From assembly GCA_902476265.1 (NCBI GenBank), contig CABSCP010000003.1, positions 1-64,000 of the forward strand: a DNA stretch of 64,000 nucleotides, written 5' to 3'. This DNA is from an uncultured Lachnospiraceae bacterium. GTDB taxonomy: Bacteria > Bacillota > Clostridia > Lachnospirales > Lachnospiraceae. The number at the start of each line of letters is the position of its first letter. Within the stretch, counting starts at the first letter, position 1. This document shows, one piece after another, positions 33,927 to 43,837 of the stretch. The notes beneath the pieces are model-generated. The model ran no database searches. It saw nothing but the letters and a program-made list of their open reading frames with translations, and was not told where the DNA came from. The position numbers and the translations under genes were made by a program.

Positions 33927-34466
33927 ATGAAAATCGGAGCAAAATTAAAGGAACTGCGGATCCAAAAGGGCCTCACGCAGGAAGAGCTGGCGGACCGCAC
34001 CGAACTTTCAAAAGGTTTTATTTCCCAGCTGGAACGGGATCTGACTTCCCCTTCCATCGCTACCCTGATGGACATTCTTCAGGCGCTGGGCACGGATCTG
34101 AAAGATTTCTTCAATGAAGAACCGGAGGAACAGATCGTGTTTCGGGACAGCGATTATTTTGAGAAGCTGGATGAAGCATACCGTAACAAGACGGAATGGA
34201 TCATTCCAAATGCACAGAAAAATATTATGGAACCGATCCGTCTCACATTATCTCCCGGCGGAAGCACTTATCCGGACAATCCTCATGAAGGAGAGGAATT
34301 CGGATATGTTTTAGCCGGCAGCATCACCATCCATATCGGGAAGAAAAGTTATCGGGCCAAAAAGGGGGAATCCTTTTATTTCACCCCCAAGTCCACCCAT
34401 TATATCACGGCTAACCCTAAGACAGGCGCTTCCCTGATCTGGGTCTCCAGCCCGCCAAGCTTTTAA
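33927..34466 (+). CDS. XRE-family regulator with cupin sensor domain
   Basis: A 179-aa protein. Residues 5-60 form an XRE helix-turn-helix (LKELRIQKGLTQEELADRTELSKGFISQLERDLTSPSIATLMDILQALG), and the C-terminal half is a cupin barrel (HEGEEFGYVLAGSITIHIG, FYFTPKSTHYITANP). This is the PuuR-like architecture, which binds a small ligand in the cupin. It is followed after 47 bases by potABCD, so control of polyamine uptake is likely. Confidence 0.88.
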   Translation: MKIGAKLKELRIQKGLTQEELADRTELSKGFISQLERDLTSPSIATLMDILQALGTDLKDFFNEEPEEQIVFRDSDYFEKLDEAYRNKTEWIIPNAQKNIMEPIRLTLSPGGSTYPDNPHEGEEFGYVLAGSITIHIGKKSYRAKKGESFYFTPKSTHYITANPKTGASLIWVSSPPSF

Positions 34467-34513
34467 TATTTACTATTTTACCAGGAAGGAAACAGTGTCC
34501 TACACTGCATGGG

Positions 34514-35596
34514 ATGATACGAATGAGCACCAGATTAATTGATTTGCAGCATATCACAAAAACCTACGATGACAATACGGTTCTGGATGATATGAATCTT
34601 TATATCCGGGAAAATGAATTTCTGACGCTTTTAGGCCCCAGCGGCTGCGGCAAGACCACCACGCTGCGCATCATCGGCGGCTTTGAAAAACCCAACAGCG
34701 GCGTTGTCCTTTTTAACGGAAAGGATATCACAAGCCTCCCCCCCAATAAGCGGCAGCTGAATACGGTTTTCCAGAAATATGCCCTTTTCCCTTATATGAC
34801 CATCGCGGAGAATATCGCTTTCGGTCTGAAAATAAAAGGGAAAACCCAATCCTATATCAAGGATAAAATCAAATATGCCTTAAAGCTTGTCAACCTGGAC
34901 GGCTATGAAAACCGTATGCCCGATTCCTTAAGCGGCGGCCAGCAGCAGCGGATCGCCATCGCCCGGGCCATCGTAAATGAGCCGAAGCTTCTGCTGTTGG
35001 ATGAACCTCTTGGCGCGCTTGACTTAAAGCTGCGCCAGGATATGCAGTACGAACTGATCCGGCTGAAAAACGAACTGGGGATCACCTTCATTTACGTCAC
35101 CCATGACCAGGAGGAAGCCCTCACCATGTCGGATACCATCGTGGTCATGAACCAGGGTTATATCCAGCAGATCGGCACTCCCGAAAAGATTTATAACGAA
35201 CCCGAAAACGCCTTCGTTGCCGATTTCATCGGCGATTCCAACATCATCGGAGGCACCATGCTCCACGACGAGCTGGTCCGCATTCTGGGCGCTGATTTCG
35301 TCTGCGTGGATAAGGGGTTTGGCACCAACAAACCGGTGGACGTGGTGATCCGTCCCGAGGATGTGGATCTGGTAAAACCGGAGGAAGGCACCATAAAAGG
35401 CGTTGTCACCCATCTGATTTTCAAGGGTGTCCATTATGAAATGGAAGTGACAGCCAACGGCTTTGAATGGCTGGTGCATTCCACAGACATGTTCCCTGTG
35501 GGAACGCAGGTAGGCATCCGGGTAGATCCTTTCGATATCCAGATCATGAACAAACCGGCTTCGGAAGATGAGGAGGCTGTAACGATAGATGAATAA
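34514..35596 (+). CDS. potA: Spermidine/putrescine ABC transporter ATPase
   Basis: A 360-aa ABC ATPase powering polyamine import. Walker A GPSGCGKTTT, Q-loop, signature LSGGQQQRIAIARA, Walker B LLLLDEPLGALD and switch His in VTHDQEEAL are all intact. The C-terminal TOBE-type regulatory domain begins near residue 240. Start 34514 or 34523 (a second in-frame ATG) cannot be separated; neither has a strong ribosome site. It overlaps potB by eight bases. Confidence 0.95.
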   Translation: MIRMSTRLIDLQHITKTYDDNTVLDDMNLYIRENEFLTLLGPSGCGKTTTLRIIGGFEKPNSGVVLFNGKDITSLPPNKRQLNTVFQKYALFPYMTIAENIAFGLKIKGKTQSYIKDKIKYALKLVNLDGYENRMPDSLSGGQQQRIAIARAIVNEPKLLLLDEPLGALDLKLRQDMQYELIRLKNELGITFIYVTHDQEEALTMSDTIVVMNQGYIQQIGTPEKIYNEPENAFVADFIGDSNIIGGTMLHDELVRILGADFVCVDKGFGTNKPVDVVIRPEDVDLVKPEEGTIKGVVTHLIFKGVHYEMEVTANGFEWLVHSTDMFPVGTQVGIRVDPFDIQIMNKPASEDEEAVTIDE

Positions 35597-36449
35597 ACCT
35601 GCCAATAAAAAAACAGCGTCCGTAAAGGTGTCCTATTTTAATCAGAAGGTTTTGACCGCTCCTTACCTGATCTGGTCCATGGCCTTTATTATCATTCCTC
35701 TGTGCATGATATTTTATTACGGCCTAACCGACCGTTCGGGCGCCTTTACCCTGGAAAATATTACGGCGGTCACTTCGCCGGAACATGCGAAAGCGCTCTG
35801 GCTCTCCCTGGTGCTTTCTGTGATCAGCACCCTGATCTGCCTGCTCTTGGCCTATCCTCTGGCCATGATTTTAGCGGCCCGGCAGGTGAGCCAGCAAAGT
35901 TTCATTGTGTTGATTTTTATCCTGCCCATGTGGATGAACTTTCTGCTGCGCACCCTGGCCTGGCAGACCCTTTTGGAAAAAACCGGCGTGATCAACTCCC
36001 TGCTCTCCTTTTTCCATCTGCCTGCCTTAAATATCATCAATACGCCCTCCGCCATCATTCTGGGCATGGTATATAACTTCCTGCCCTTCATGGTGCTTCC
36101 TTTGTACAACGCGCTCACCAAAATCGATCCCAATGTGGTGAATGCGGCCAGAGACTTGGGAGCCAACGGCATACAGACGTTTCTGCGGGTCATTTTCCCG
36201 CTGAGCATTCCCGGCGTCATCAGCGGGATCACCATGGTTTTCGTGCCCGCCCTGACCACCTTCGTCATCTCCAACCTGTTGGGCGGCAGTAAAATCCTGC
36301 TGATCGGTAACGTCATCGAGCAGGAATTCACCCAGGCGGCAAACTGGAATTTAGGCAGCGGCCTTTCCATCGTGCTGATGGTTTTCATCATCATCAACAT
36401 GATCCTGACCTCTGTCTTCGATAAAAACGGGGAGGGAAATGCCTTATGA
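35589..36449 (+). CDS. potB: Spermidine/putrescine ABC transporter permease
   Basis: A 286-aa inner-membrane permease with six membrane helices. The EAA-type loop that contacts PotA reads NVVNAARDLGANGIQTFLRVIFPLSIPGV. The N-terminal stretch APYLIWSMAFIIIPLCMIFYYG is typical of PotB. It overlaps both neighbours (potA by eight bases; potC by ATGA), so the operon is tightly coupled. Confidence 0.94.
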   Translation: MNKPANKKTASVKVSYFNQKVLTAPYLIWSMAFIIIPLCMIFYYGLTDRSGAFTLENITAVTSPEHAKALWLSLVLSVISTLICLLLAYPLAMILAARQVSQQSFIVLIFILPMWMNFLLRTLAWQTLLEKTGVINSLLSFFHLPALNIINTPSAIILGMVYNFLPFMVLPLYNALTKIDPNVVNAARDLGANGIQTFLRVIFPLSIPGVISGITMVFVPALTTFVISNLLGGSKILLIGNVIEQEFTQAANWNLGSGLSIVLMVFIIINMILTSVFDKNGEGNAL

Positions 36450-37228
36450 TCAAAAGTACCCTTCAGAAAATATATATCGCCCTTATTTTTATTTTTATGT
36501 ATGCCCCTATCGTCACGCTCATCGTGCTGTCCTTTAACGCCAGCAAAACGAGGGCCAAATGGGGCGGATTTACCTTAAAATGGTATGGACAGCTGTTCGA
36601 AAACGCGGAAATCATGCAGGCTTTATACAACACCCTGCTGATCGCTTTTCTTTCCGCTGTGTTTGCCACCCTGATCGGCACGGTGGCCACCCTTTCCATC
36701 AACGGAATGAAACGCCGGAACCGGGCCATTTTCATGAGCATCACCAACATCCCGATGCTCAATGCAGAAATCGTCACCGGCATTTCCCTGATGCTGTTGT
36801 TTTTGACCGTGGGCGCCAAGTTCGGCATCGTCACGATCCTGCTCTCCCATATCACCTTCAACATCCCTTATGTGATATTGAGCATCATGCCCCGGATGAA
36901 ACAGCTCAATCCCAGCGTTTATGAAGCGGCGCTGGATCTGGGCGCTTCCCCCACCAAGGCCTTTTTCAAGGTAGTTTTCCCGGATCTGCTTCCGGGCATC
37001 CTCTCCGGTTTTTTAATGGCCTTCACCATGTCGCTGGATGATTTCATCATCACCCACTTCACCAAAGGGCCGGGCGTGGATACCCTGTCCACCAAAATTT
37101 ACACCGAAGTGAAAAAAGGGATCAAACCCGAAATGTACGCGCTCTCCACCCTGATTTTTGTCTCGGTGCTGGTGCTTTTAATCCTCGTCAACAAATCACC
37201 CAGGCCGAAGGAAAAACAAGTTTCCTAG
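36446..37228 (+). CDS. potC: Spermidine/putrescine ABC transporter permease
   Basis: A 260-aa permease partner of PotB with six membrane helices. Its EAA loop is SVYEAALDLGASPTKAFFKVVFPDLLPGI, and SLDDFIITHFTKGPGVDTLS is a PotC signature. The start overlaps the potB stop (ATGA), and potD follows after 16 bases. Confidence 0.94.
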   Translation: MIKSTLQKIYIALIFIFMYAPIVTLIVLSFNASKTRAKWGGFTLKWYGQLFENAEIMQALYNTLLIAFLSAVFATLIGTVATLSINGMKRRNRAIFMSITNIPMLNAEIVTGISLMLLFLTVGAKFGIVTILLSHITFNIPYVILSIMPRMKQLNPSVYEAALDLGASPTKAFFKVVFPDLLPGILSGFLMAFTMSLDDFIITHFTKGPGVDTLSTKIYTEVKKGIKPEMYALSTLIFVSVLVLLILVNKSPRPKEKQVS

Positions 37229-37244
37229 GCAGAAAGGAACTGAT

Positions 37245-38330
37245 ATGAAGAAAAAAATGATTGCAAAAATTGTCAGCCTCCTGACCGTCTGCACTCTGGC
37301 AGCCGGCGCGCTGGCTCTCACAGGCTGCGGCGCTTCCTCCTCCACCGCCAAAAACGGAGAAGTAGTGGTTTATAACTGGGGAGAATACATTGACCCCGAT
37401 ACCGTGAAAATGTTTGAAGACGAAACCGGCATCAAGGTGGTCTACGACGAATTTGAAACCAACGAGATCATGTACCCCAAGGTGGAAGCAGGGGCTTCCC
37501 AGTACGATGTGATCTGCCCTTCCGACTACATGATCCAGAAAATGATCGACAACGATCTGCTGGCGGAACTGAATTTTGACAATATTCCCAACGCGAAGGC
37601 AAACATCGGCGCGCAATACTGGGACCAGTCAAAACAGTTCGATCCCCAGAACAAATATTCTGTTCCTTACTGTTGGGGTACGGTGGGCATTCTCTACAAC
37701 AAAACCATGGTGGATGATCCCGTGGACAGCTGGTCCATCCTCTGGGAGAAAAAATATGCGGACAACATACTGATGCAGGATTCCGTGCGGGACGCTTTCA
37801 TGGTCGCTTTAAAACTGAACGGAAATTCCATGAACAGCACGAACCCCGATGAACTGGCTGCTGCCCGTGATCTGCTGATCGCGCAAAAGCCCAATGTCCA
37901 GGCTTATGTCATCGATCAGGTCCGGGATAAAATGATCGGCGGAGAAGCTGCTCTTGGCGTCATTTACTCCGGGGAAGCCATTTATACCCAGCGGGAAAAT
38001 CCCGATCTGGAATATGTGATTCCTAAGGAAGGCACTAATGTCTGGATCGATTCCTGGGTCATTCCCAAAAACGCGCCCAACAAAGAAAACGCGGAGAAGT
38101 TTATCGATTTCATGTGCCGTCCTGACATCGCGCTGAAGAACTTTGAGTATATCACCTACTCCACTCCTAACGATGCCGCTAGAGCACTGATTGAGGACGA
38201 CGATATCCGCAATTCCAAAATCGCCTTCCCGGATCTCTCCCAGTACAATAACCTGGAAACTTTCACCTATCTGGGCGAAGACGGCGATGCCCTCTACAAC
38301 GAAATGTGGAAAGAAGTCAAATCCAAATAA
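37245..38330 (+). CDS. potD: Spermidine/putrescine-binding lipoprotein
   Basis: A 361-aa extracellular substrate-binding protein. The signal peptide ends in a lipobox LTGC with the lipid-bearing Cys at residue 28. The mature protein begins near VVVYNWGEYIDPDTVKMFEDETG, the conserved PotD/PotF opening, and DSWSILWEKKYADN and GEAIYTQRENPDLEYVIPKEG are further family segments. It is the last gene of the operon, followed by a terminator. Confidence 0.95.
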   Translation: MKKKMIAKIVSLLTVCTLAAGALALTGCGASSSTAKNGEVVVYNWGEYIDPDTVKMFEDETGIKVVYDEFETNEIMYPKVEAGASQYDVICPSDYMIQKMIDNDLLAELNFDNIPNAKANIGAQYWDQSKQFDPQNKYSVPYCWGTVGILYNKTMVDDPVDSWSILWEKKYADNILMQDSVRDAFMVALKLNGNSMNSTNPDELAAARDLLIAQKPNVQAYVIDQVRDKMIGGEAALGVIYSGEAIYTQRENPDLEYVIPKEGTNVWIDSWVIPKNAPNKENAEKFIDFMCRPDIALKNFEYITYSTPNDAARALIEDDDIRNSKIAFPDLSQYNNLETFTYLGEDGDALYNEMWKEVKSK

Positions 38331-38353
38331 CACAAAACAGAACCCATAACGTG

Positions 38354-38389
38354 ACTGCCTGCACGGCTTTTCTCCTGCAGGCAGTTTTT
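38354..38389 (+). terminator. Terminator of the pot operon
   Basis: A perfect 10-bp stem ACTGCCTGCA/TGCAGGCAGT with a 12-base loop is followed by five T residues. Confidence 0.9.
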
Positions 38390-38411
38390 CTGCTCAGCAA
38401 GGATTTTTCTT

Positions 38412-39308
38412 ATGGAACGGACTTTAACGTATACAATCACCGAGGAAGACGCCGGCAAAACCGCCGGGCAGTTTCTGAAACAGAAGGGCTATTCCTCCGC
38501 CAACATCACGGATTTGAAAAAAATACCGGAAAGTCTTCTGGTAAACGGAACCCCGGCCTACATGGTGTTTCGTCTCTCTGCCAAAGATGTGGTCACGGTA
38601 CATATTGTGGAAAATCAGCCTTCGGCAAAAATACCGCCCACTCCTCTTCCCCTGGATATTGTCTATGAGGATGAAGACATTCTGGTGGTGAACAAGCAGG
38701 CGGATATGCCCATTCATCCATCCATGAACAATTACACCAACTCTTTGGCAAACGCCGTGGCCTATTACTATGCGGTCCGGGGGATTCCCTTTGTATTCCG
38801 CTGTATCAACCGCCTGGATCACAATACATCTGGCCTCACTGTCATCGCCAAACACATGGTCAGCGCAAGCATCCTTTCCACCATGGTCAGAAGGCGGGAA
38901 ATCCACCGGGAATATCTGGCCATTGTCCGCGGAAAGGTGACGCCGCCTTCCGGCACAATCACCGCTCCCCTGGGCCGGAAACCAGGTTCCATCATTGAGC
39001 GCACCATCGATTTCGAAAACGGGGAATCCGCAGTCACCCACTATCAGGTAATCGACGAAAAAAACGGGCACAGCCTGCTCTCCATACACCTGGAAACAGG
39101 CCGCACCCATCAGATACGGATTCATATGAAATATCTGGGCTTTCCCCTGATCGGGGATTCCCTCTATCATCCGGATATGGAATGGATCAGCCGTCAGGCG
39201 CTCCATTCTGCAAGGCTTGTATTTTCCCATCCCATCACCGGAGAGCGGATGGAATTTGTATCCCCTCTTCCGGATGACATGAAACGGGTGCTGGAACCGG
39301 AACGATGA
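38412..39308 (+). CDS. RluA-family 23S rRNA pseudouridine synthase
   Basis: A 298-aa enzyme that isomerises uridine in RNA. The catalytic motif is INRLDHNTSGLTVIAK with the nucleophile Asp, and the ADMPIHPSMNNYTNSLANAV and GRTHQIRIHMKYLGFPLIGD segments are diagnostic. An S4-like domain covers the first 70 residues (TAGQFLKQKGYSSANITDLKK). Whether it acts like RluA, RluC or RluD cannot be told. No neighbour is functionally linked. Confidence 0.93.
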   Translation: MERTLTYTITEEDAGKTAGQFLKQKGYSSANITDLKKIPESLLVNGTPAYMVFRLSAKDVVTVHIVENQPSAKIPPTPLPLDIVYEDEDILVVNKQADMPIHPSMNNYTNSLANAVAYYYAVRGIPFVFRCINRLDHNTSGLTVIAKHMVSASILSTMVRRREIHREYLAIVRGKVTPPSGTITAPLGRKPGSIIERTIDFENGESAVTHYQVIDEKNGHSLLSIHLETGRTHQIRIHMKYLGFPLIGDSLYHPDMEWISRQALHSARLVFSHPITGERMEFVSPLPDDMKRVLEPER

Positions 39309-39339
39309 CATTGAGCAAAAAATCTGTCAGGGAATCCGT

Positions 39340-41367
39340 TCAACGCTCTTCCACTCTCGTCCAGACCTGCATCTCGTTTTCTCCCCTGTTGGCCCAGGCA
39401 AAATAGGGGATCAGCCTGATCTGCACCGCTTCTTTCACCGCCGGCCGGTAGGGATGATACAATCCTGCAGCTTCTTCCCTGCTCTGCCGATATCCTGCGG
39501 CTTCCACCGCTTTTACGGGAACGCCGCAGATCGTTGTATCCTTTACCGAAAGATCTGCATCCGGGCGCAGCGTGAGAAGATGCAGGTCTTTTCCGTTATC
39601 CGCTTCCTCCATGCAGTAAACGACAGGGCCTCTGACCACCGCCGCCTTTCCGATATCTTCCCGCACCTGTCCGTTGGCGGCGATCAGCTTCACTTCCATG
39701 GGGAACGAAAGTGTAATAGAATCCTCTTCTCCCCATTCTTTTTTCACATACAGATATCCGTTCTTTACTTCTGTCTGCGCATCTTCAATTCCCTGCACCG
39801 TATACCCGTCACACCAGTCCGGTATCCGGCAGGCCAGCGTAAAGCCTGTGTCCTTTGCCCGTATGGTAATCTTCACATTTCCGTCCCAGGGAAAACCGGA
39901 TTCCAGGCGGACATCCACATCACGGCCGCCTGCTTTTTTCGTCAGCACACTTCCCATATACAGATGGACAAACAGCGTATCCTCTTTTTCCGTAAAGGCA
40001 TAGGAACCGATGGAACTTAAAAGCCGGGCCAGATTAGGAGGACAGCAGGCGCAGCCAAACCATTTCTGACGCACAGGCTTCACATGGAATTTCCGTTCAT
40101 CCTTATGACAGGCTTCGGGCACTGCCTCCAGCGGATTCACGTAAAAGAAACTCTTTCCGTCCAGCGCCATCCCGCTTAAAATGCCGTTATAGAGCGCCCG
40201 CTCCATGACGTTTGCATATTTTGCATCCGGCCTGATCTGAAGCATTCTTCTGGCAAAAAACACCAGGCCGATGGAAGCGCAGGTTTCCGCATAAGCCGTA
40301 TCGTTTGGCAGATCATAAGGGAAGGAGAAGGATTCTCCGATATGGGTTGCGCCGATGCCGCCGGTAATATACATTTTCCTGTCCACAATATTGTCCCAAA
40401 GGCGTTCACATGCAAAAAGCAGGCTTTCATCCCCCGTCAGCCGGGCCACATCCGCCATCCCCGAATACAGATAAACGGCGCGCACCGCATGTCCCACCGC
40501 CTCCTCCTGCTGCCGCACAGGAAGATGGGCCTGGTAGTAGGCATAGCGCAGCTCATTTTCCTTCCCCTTTTTCACTTCCCCGGGATGCTCTGCGTCAAAG
40601 TAATAAGGACGCGTGCCTCTTTCCTCCACAAAAAATCTGCCAAGCTCCAGATACTTCTGATTTCCGGTTGCTTCATACAGCCGCACCAGCGCCATTTCCG
40701 CGATTTCATGGCCGGGATAGCCTTTACATTTTCCCTCTTCGGCGCCGAACCGATCCGCAATATAGTCCGCGAACCGCTCTGCCGCCTTTAACAGTTTATC
40801 CTTTCCTGTGGCCTGGTAATAAGCCACCGCCCCTTCCGTCAGATGGCCGAAGCAATACAGTTCATGATGATCCTTTAAATTGGAAAAAATCCGATCCTTT
40901 CCGTTGATGATGTAATAAGTATCCAGATAGCCGTCCTCCTGCTGGGCGCTGCATACGATGTCAATCGCTCCGTCCGCAATCCGCTCCAGCTCCGGATCCG
41001 GATGCTGGGTCAGGGAATAGCCCACCGCCTCGATCCATTTGGAAAAATCACTGTCCTGGAATACAAAGCCGTAAAACCGGTCTTCCGGGTGGGCAGGGTC
41101 CTCCGGCAATGCTTCAAAGCCCCGGAATGTATATTTCGGTTCCGCAAAAGCCGCGCCCTTTTCCTTCTTTTCCCGGTTCAGCTTTCCCGCCACCTTAAAA
41201 TTGCGCATACAATAGCTGGGAGCCGCCCCTTCTACCTGATCGTTTAAAGCCGCCCACTGGTAAGGAATGACCTCTTTTCGCACCAGCTCCATTTCCTCTT
41301 TCCAAAAATTGTCCGTCACCTGAATATCCCGCAGGGACAACGGTCTGCTGTACTCTTTCTGATCCAT
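39340..41367 (-). CDS. GH127 beta-L-arabinofuranosidase
   Basis: A 675-aa cytoplasmic glycosidase of family GH127, expected to release L-arabinofuranose from beta-1,2-linked arabino-oligosaccharides of plant hydroxyproline-rich glycoproteins. The zinc/catalytic Cys-Glu cluster of the family is recognisable in TAYAETCASIGLVFF and WFGCACCPPNLARLL. An alpha/alpha barrel occupies the middle, and beta-sandwich segments follow. No signal peptide, so the oligosaccharide must be imported first. AGAAGGAGGT lies just upstream of the 41367 start. It diverges from an AraC regulator that probably controls it. Confidence 0.9.
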   Translation of the reverse strand: MDQKEYSRPLSLRDIQVTDNFWKEEMELVRKEVIPYQWAALNDQVEGAAPSYCMRNFKVAGKLNREKKEKGAAFAEPKYTFRGFEALPEDPAHPEDRFYGFVFQDSDFSKWIEAVGYSLTQHPDPELERIADGAIDIVCSAQQEDGYLDTYYIINGKDRIFSNLKDHHELYCFGHLTEGAVAYYQATGKDKLLKAAERFADYIADRFGAEEGKCKGYPGHEIAEMALVRLYEATGNQKYLELGRFFVEERGTRPYYFDAEHPGEVKKGKENELRYAYYQAHLPVRQQEEAVGHAVRAVYLYSGMADVARLTGDESLLFACERLWDNIVDRKMYITGGIGATHIGESFSFPYDLPNDTAYAETCASIGLVFFARRMLQIRPDAKYANVMERALYNGILSGMALDGKSFFYVNPLEAVPEACHKDERKFHVKPVRQKWFGCACCPPNLARLLSSIGSYAFTEKEDTLFVHLYMGSVLTKKAGGRDVDVRLESGFPWDGNVKITIRAKDTGFTLACRIPDWCDGYTVQGIEDAQTEVKNGYLYVKKEWGEEDSITLSFPMEVKLIAANGQVREDIGKAAVVRGPVVYCMEEADNGKDLHLLTLRPDADLSVKDTTICGVPVKAVEAAGYRQSREEAAGLYHPYRPAVKEAVQIRLIPYFAWANRGENEMQVWTRVEER

Positions 41368-41416
41368 AAAAACCTCCTTCTTGTTCCTCATTCCTGATCA
41401 AGTCCATTGAAATTCC

Positions 41417-41428
41417 CATGTATAAAAC
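41417..41428 (+). repeat. Direct repeat 1 in the GH127/AraC intergenic region
   Basis: CATGTATAAAAC occurs here and at 41508-41519, 91 bases apart in the same orientation. Candidate half-sites for the neighbouring AraC protein. Confidence 0.4.
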
Positions 41429-41507
41429 GGACTGTACCTTCTTTCTCTTTTATGCTACTATCCTAGTATAAATTATTATTATATTCCATTGTCAAACAGG
41501 AAATTTA

Positions 41508-41519
41508 CATGTATAAAAC
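41508..41519 (+). repeat. Direct repeat 2 in the GH127/AraC intergenic region
   Basis: Exact second copy of CATGTATAAAAC, ending 32 bases before the AraC start codon. Confidence 0.4.
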
Positions 41520-41551
41520 AGAATTTATGAAAAGAAATGAGGGAGATGAAA

Positions 41552-42385
41552 ATGCTTTTTCTGGAAAAAATGGCCCTTCATACCGTCACAGAGGCCAACT
41601 ATATCACATCCGTAAACGGAATGGTCCATCCGGACCGAATCATGAAGGAGACTGATTTTCTGTATATGCTGGAGGGCAGCTGGAAAATCTGGGAAGAGGA
41701 CACCTGTTATGAAATGTGCAGTGACGATCTGCTCATTCTGGCCGCCGGCAGGCATCACTACGGAAAAGATCTGTGCAACGCCGGAAACCGGCATATGTAT
41801 ATCCATGTGCTGCCCACCGAAGCCGAAAAAGACAGCTGCCATGAGGAAGCCGTCTTTTTGTGTCCTACTCTGATTCACTGTCGGAAAAATCCGAACATCC
41901 GTCAGTATTTTCATGAAATTATTGCAGCCTGCTGGTCGGAATCCCCGGAAAAAGAAAACCGGCTTTCCCTTCTCTTTTCCCTGCTTTTGTGTGAACTGTC
42001 CTCCCTTTTGACCGCCCAGGAAGGGGAGACAGCGCCGGATCCCATGACCGAAGAAATCAGCCGGATGATCCGGGCCACTCCCCACATCTCTTTTACCGCA
42101 AAAGAAATGGCGGCCCGGTATTTTATCTGTGAACGCACCTTAAATAACCGCTTCTTAAAAGCCTGCGGAAAGACCTTTTACGCCTACCAGACGGAAACCA
42201 AACTGGAAATGGTGCGACAGTTTTTATTATCACAGCCCCAGGCCAAGCTCCATGAAGCTGCGGTAAACTATGGCTTCTATGACGAGTTTCACCTCAGTAA
42301 AGCTTTCAAAAAACAGTTTGGACAGTCGCCGGCCCAGTACCGGCAGACCGCAGGCGGTAAAAAGGCCGGGAAATTCCTTTTTTAA
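41552..42385 (+). CDS. AraC-family regulator beside GH127
   Basis: About 277 aa. The N-terminal half is a cupin-like sensor (DFLYMLEGSWKIWEEDTCYEMCSDDLLILAAGRHHYG). The C-terminal half has the two helix-turn-helix motifs of AraC (FTAKEMAARYFICERTLNNRFLKACGKTFYAYQ and HEAAVNYGFYDEFHLSKAFKKQFGQSPAQYR). The start at 41552 has GGAG six bases upstream; in-frame ATGs at 41537 and 41546 are alternatives. It is divergent from GH127 and likely activates it in response to an arabinose-containing sugar. Confidence 0.85.
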   Translation: MLFLEKMALHTVTEANYITSVNGMVHPDRIMKETDFLYMLEGSWKIWEEDTCYEMCSDDLLILAAGRHHYGKDLCNAGNRHMYIHVLPTEAEKDSCHEEAVFLCPTLIHCRKNPNIRQYFHEIIAACWSESPEKENRLSLLFSLLLCELSSLLTAQEGETAPDPMTEEISRMIRATPHISFTAKEMAARYFICERTLNNRFLKACGKTFYAYQTETKLEMVRQFLLSQPQAKLHEAAVNYGFYDEFHLSKAFKKQFGQSPAQYRQTAGGKKAGKFLF

Positions 42386-42400
42386 CCTGCCGGGATTTCA

Positions 42401-43705
42401 TCATATCATTTTATATACCGCTACTCCATGGGCGGGAATACAAGCCTCTATTTTTCCTCCCGCAACGGCGCTTTCCGTTCGATCCCAAAGCTCAAATAAG
42501 CGGTATTCCCCCTTTAAAAGAGAAGGTTCTTCCAATTGGTCCAAAGGCACGCTGACGATGCTTTCCTCATCCTGCAGATTGAAAAGGGCGACACAAATGC
42601 TTCCGTCCGCTTCATCTTTATTTTTCCATACAGCCGTTTTTTCGTCCCTGCCAATCTGGACCCCGTGACAGGTCGCTTTCATGCGGGAAAGCAGTTCTTC
42701 ATTGGTCAGCAGAGAAAGGGTCCATTCATCCAGCTTCGTCAGTTCGGCTCCAATCATCAGAGGAGAACGGAATAAGCACCAGAGTGTCATCATCGTTTTC
42801 TGCTCTTCTTTGGTAAACTTCGTGTCCCTCTCCTCTCCAAATCCCTTTCCCAGTTTTCCCAAAGGCAGCATATCGCAGTCCGGGAAACAGCCTTCCTTTA
42901 CATGATCCTGCCACAGCTCACAGCGGAAAAACATCGCTTTTAAAAGCTCCCAATTGTCCCAAAAATCATCGGTGATCCGCCACATATTCGCATAGCTGCA
43001 ATATTTCCATGCCCTGTCAATGTGGGCGGGGCCGGGAGAAAGACTCAGCACTATGGGCCTGCCGCATTTTTCAATGGCCCTGTGGATCATTTCCGTCTCT
43101 GCCCAGCCGTTAAAGTTTTCTCCCGGGTACAACCAGCTGTCGCAGATATCATCACATTTGATAAAATCCACGCCCCACTGTGCATACAGGGACAGCAGGG
43201 AATCATAATAGGCCTGCCCTGCAGGCGTATTGCGCAGGCCGTACATATCCGGGTTCCAGCCGCAGATGGAAGCCGGGTCGGCCGCCAGATCCGCGGTCAC
43301 ATCCGTTCCCAGAATCGGCAGATGTTCCTGGGCCGCTTTTCTGGGAATCCCCCGCATGATATGAATGCCGAATTTCAGCCCCAGACTGTGTACATATTCT
43401 GCCAGCGGGCCAAACCCTTTTCCGCCTGCAGAAGAAGGGAACCGGGACAGAGAAGGCTGCAGTCTTCCCCAGGCATCCATTTCCAGATCATCAAAAGGGA
43501 TATACTGGAACTGCTCCCGCCTGCTGCCCGCGCCGTTGGCGTACCACTGAATATCCACCACCACATATTCCCAGCCGTATTCCTTCAGATGAACCGCCAT
43601 GAAATCCGCGTTCGCCTTCACCTGTTCTTCCGTCACTGTGGTATCGTAGTAATCATAGCTGTTCCACCCCATGGGGGGCGTCTTTGCAAAACTGTTCTTA
43701 TTCAT
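42401..43705 (-). CDS. GH27 glycosidase (alpha-galactosidase or beta-L-arabinopyranosidase)
   Basis: A 434-aa retaining glycosidase of family GH27. TPPMGWNSYDYYD opens the barrel; the nucleophile is D185 in DFIKCDD and the acid/base Asp lies in WRITDDFWD (246 or 247). The C-terminal beta-sandwich follows from about residue 330. The usual sugar-binding 'DDCW' segment is replaced by VVDIQWY (D51), which points to a substrate other than plain alpha-galactosides. Beside a GH127 enzyme, beta-L-arabinopyranosidase is a reasonable alternative; both activities are known in GH27. No signal peptide. The start at 43705 follows GGAGGAG. Confidence 0.85.
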   Translation of the reverse strand: MNKNSFAKTPPMGWNSYDYYDTTVTEEQVKANADFMAVHLKEYGWEYVVVDIQWYANGAGSRREQFQYIPFDDLEMDAWGRLQPSLSRFPSSAGGKGFGPLAEYVHSLGLKFGIHIMRGIPRKAAQEHLPILGTDVTADLAADPASICGWNPDMYGLRNTPAGQAYYDSLLSLYAQWGVDFIKCDDICDSWLYPGENFNGWAETEMIHRAIEKCGRPIVLSLSPGPAHIDRAWKYCSYANMWRITDDFWDNWELLKAMFFRCELWQDHVKEGCFPDCDMLPLGKLGKGFGEERDTKFTKEEQKTMMTLWCLFRSPLMIGAELTKLDEWTLSLLTNEELLSRMKATCHGVQIGRDEKTAVWKNKDEADGSICVALFNLQDEESIVSVPLDQLEEPSLLKGEYRLFELWDRTESAVAGGKIEACIPAHGVAVYKMI

Positions 43706-43837
43706 TTTTGATTCTCCTCCGGCAAAAAATTGATATTCTCTTTTCCCCGTAATGGGGATTGCTTTCCTTGATAAAATCATTATAATCAACTATATCAGGT
43801 GCATCAAGAATACTTATTTGATTCGGAGGGTAATTTT

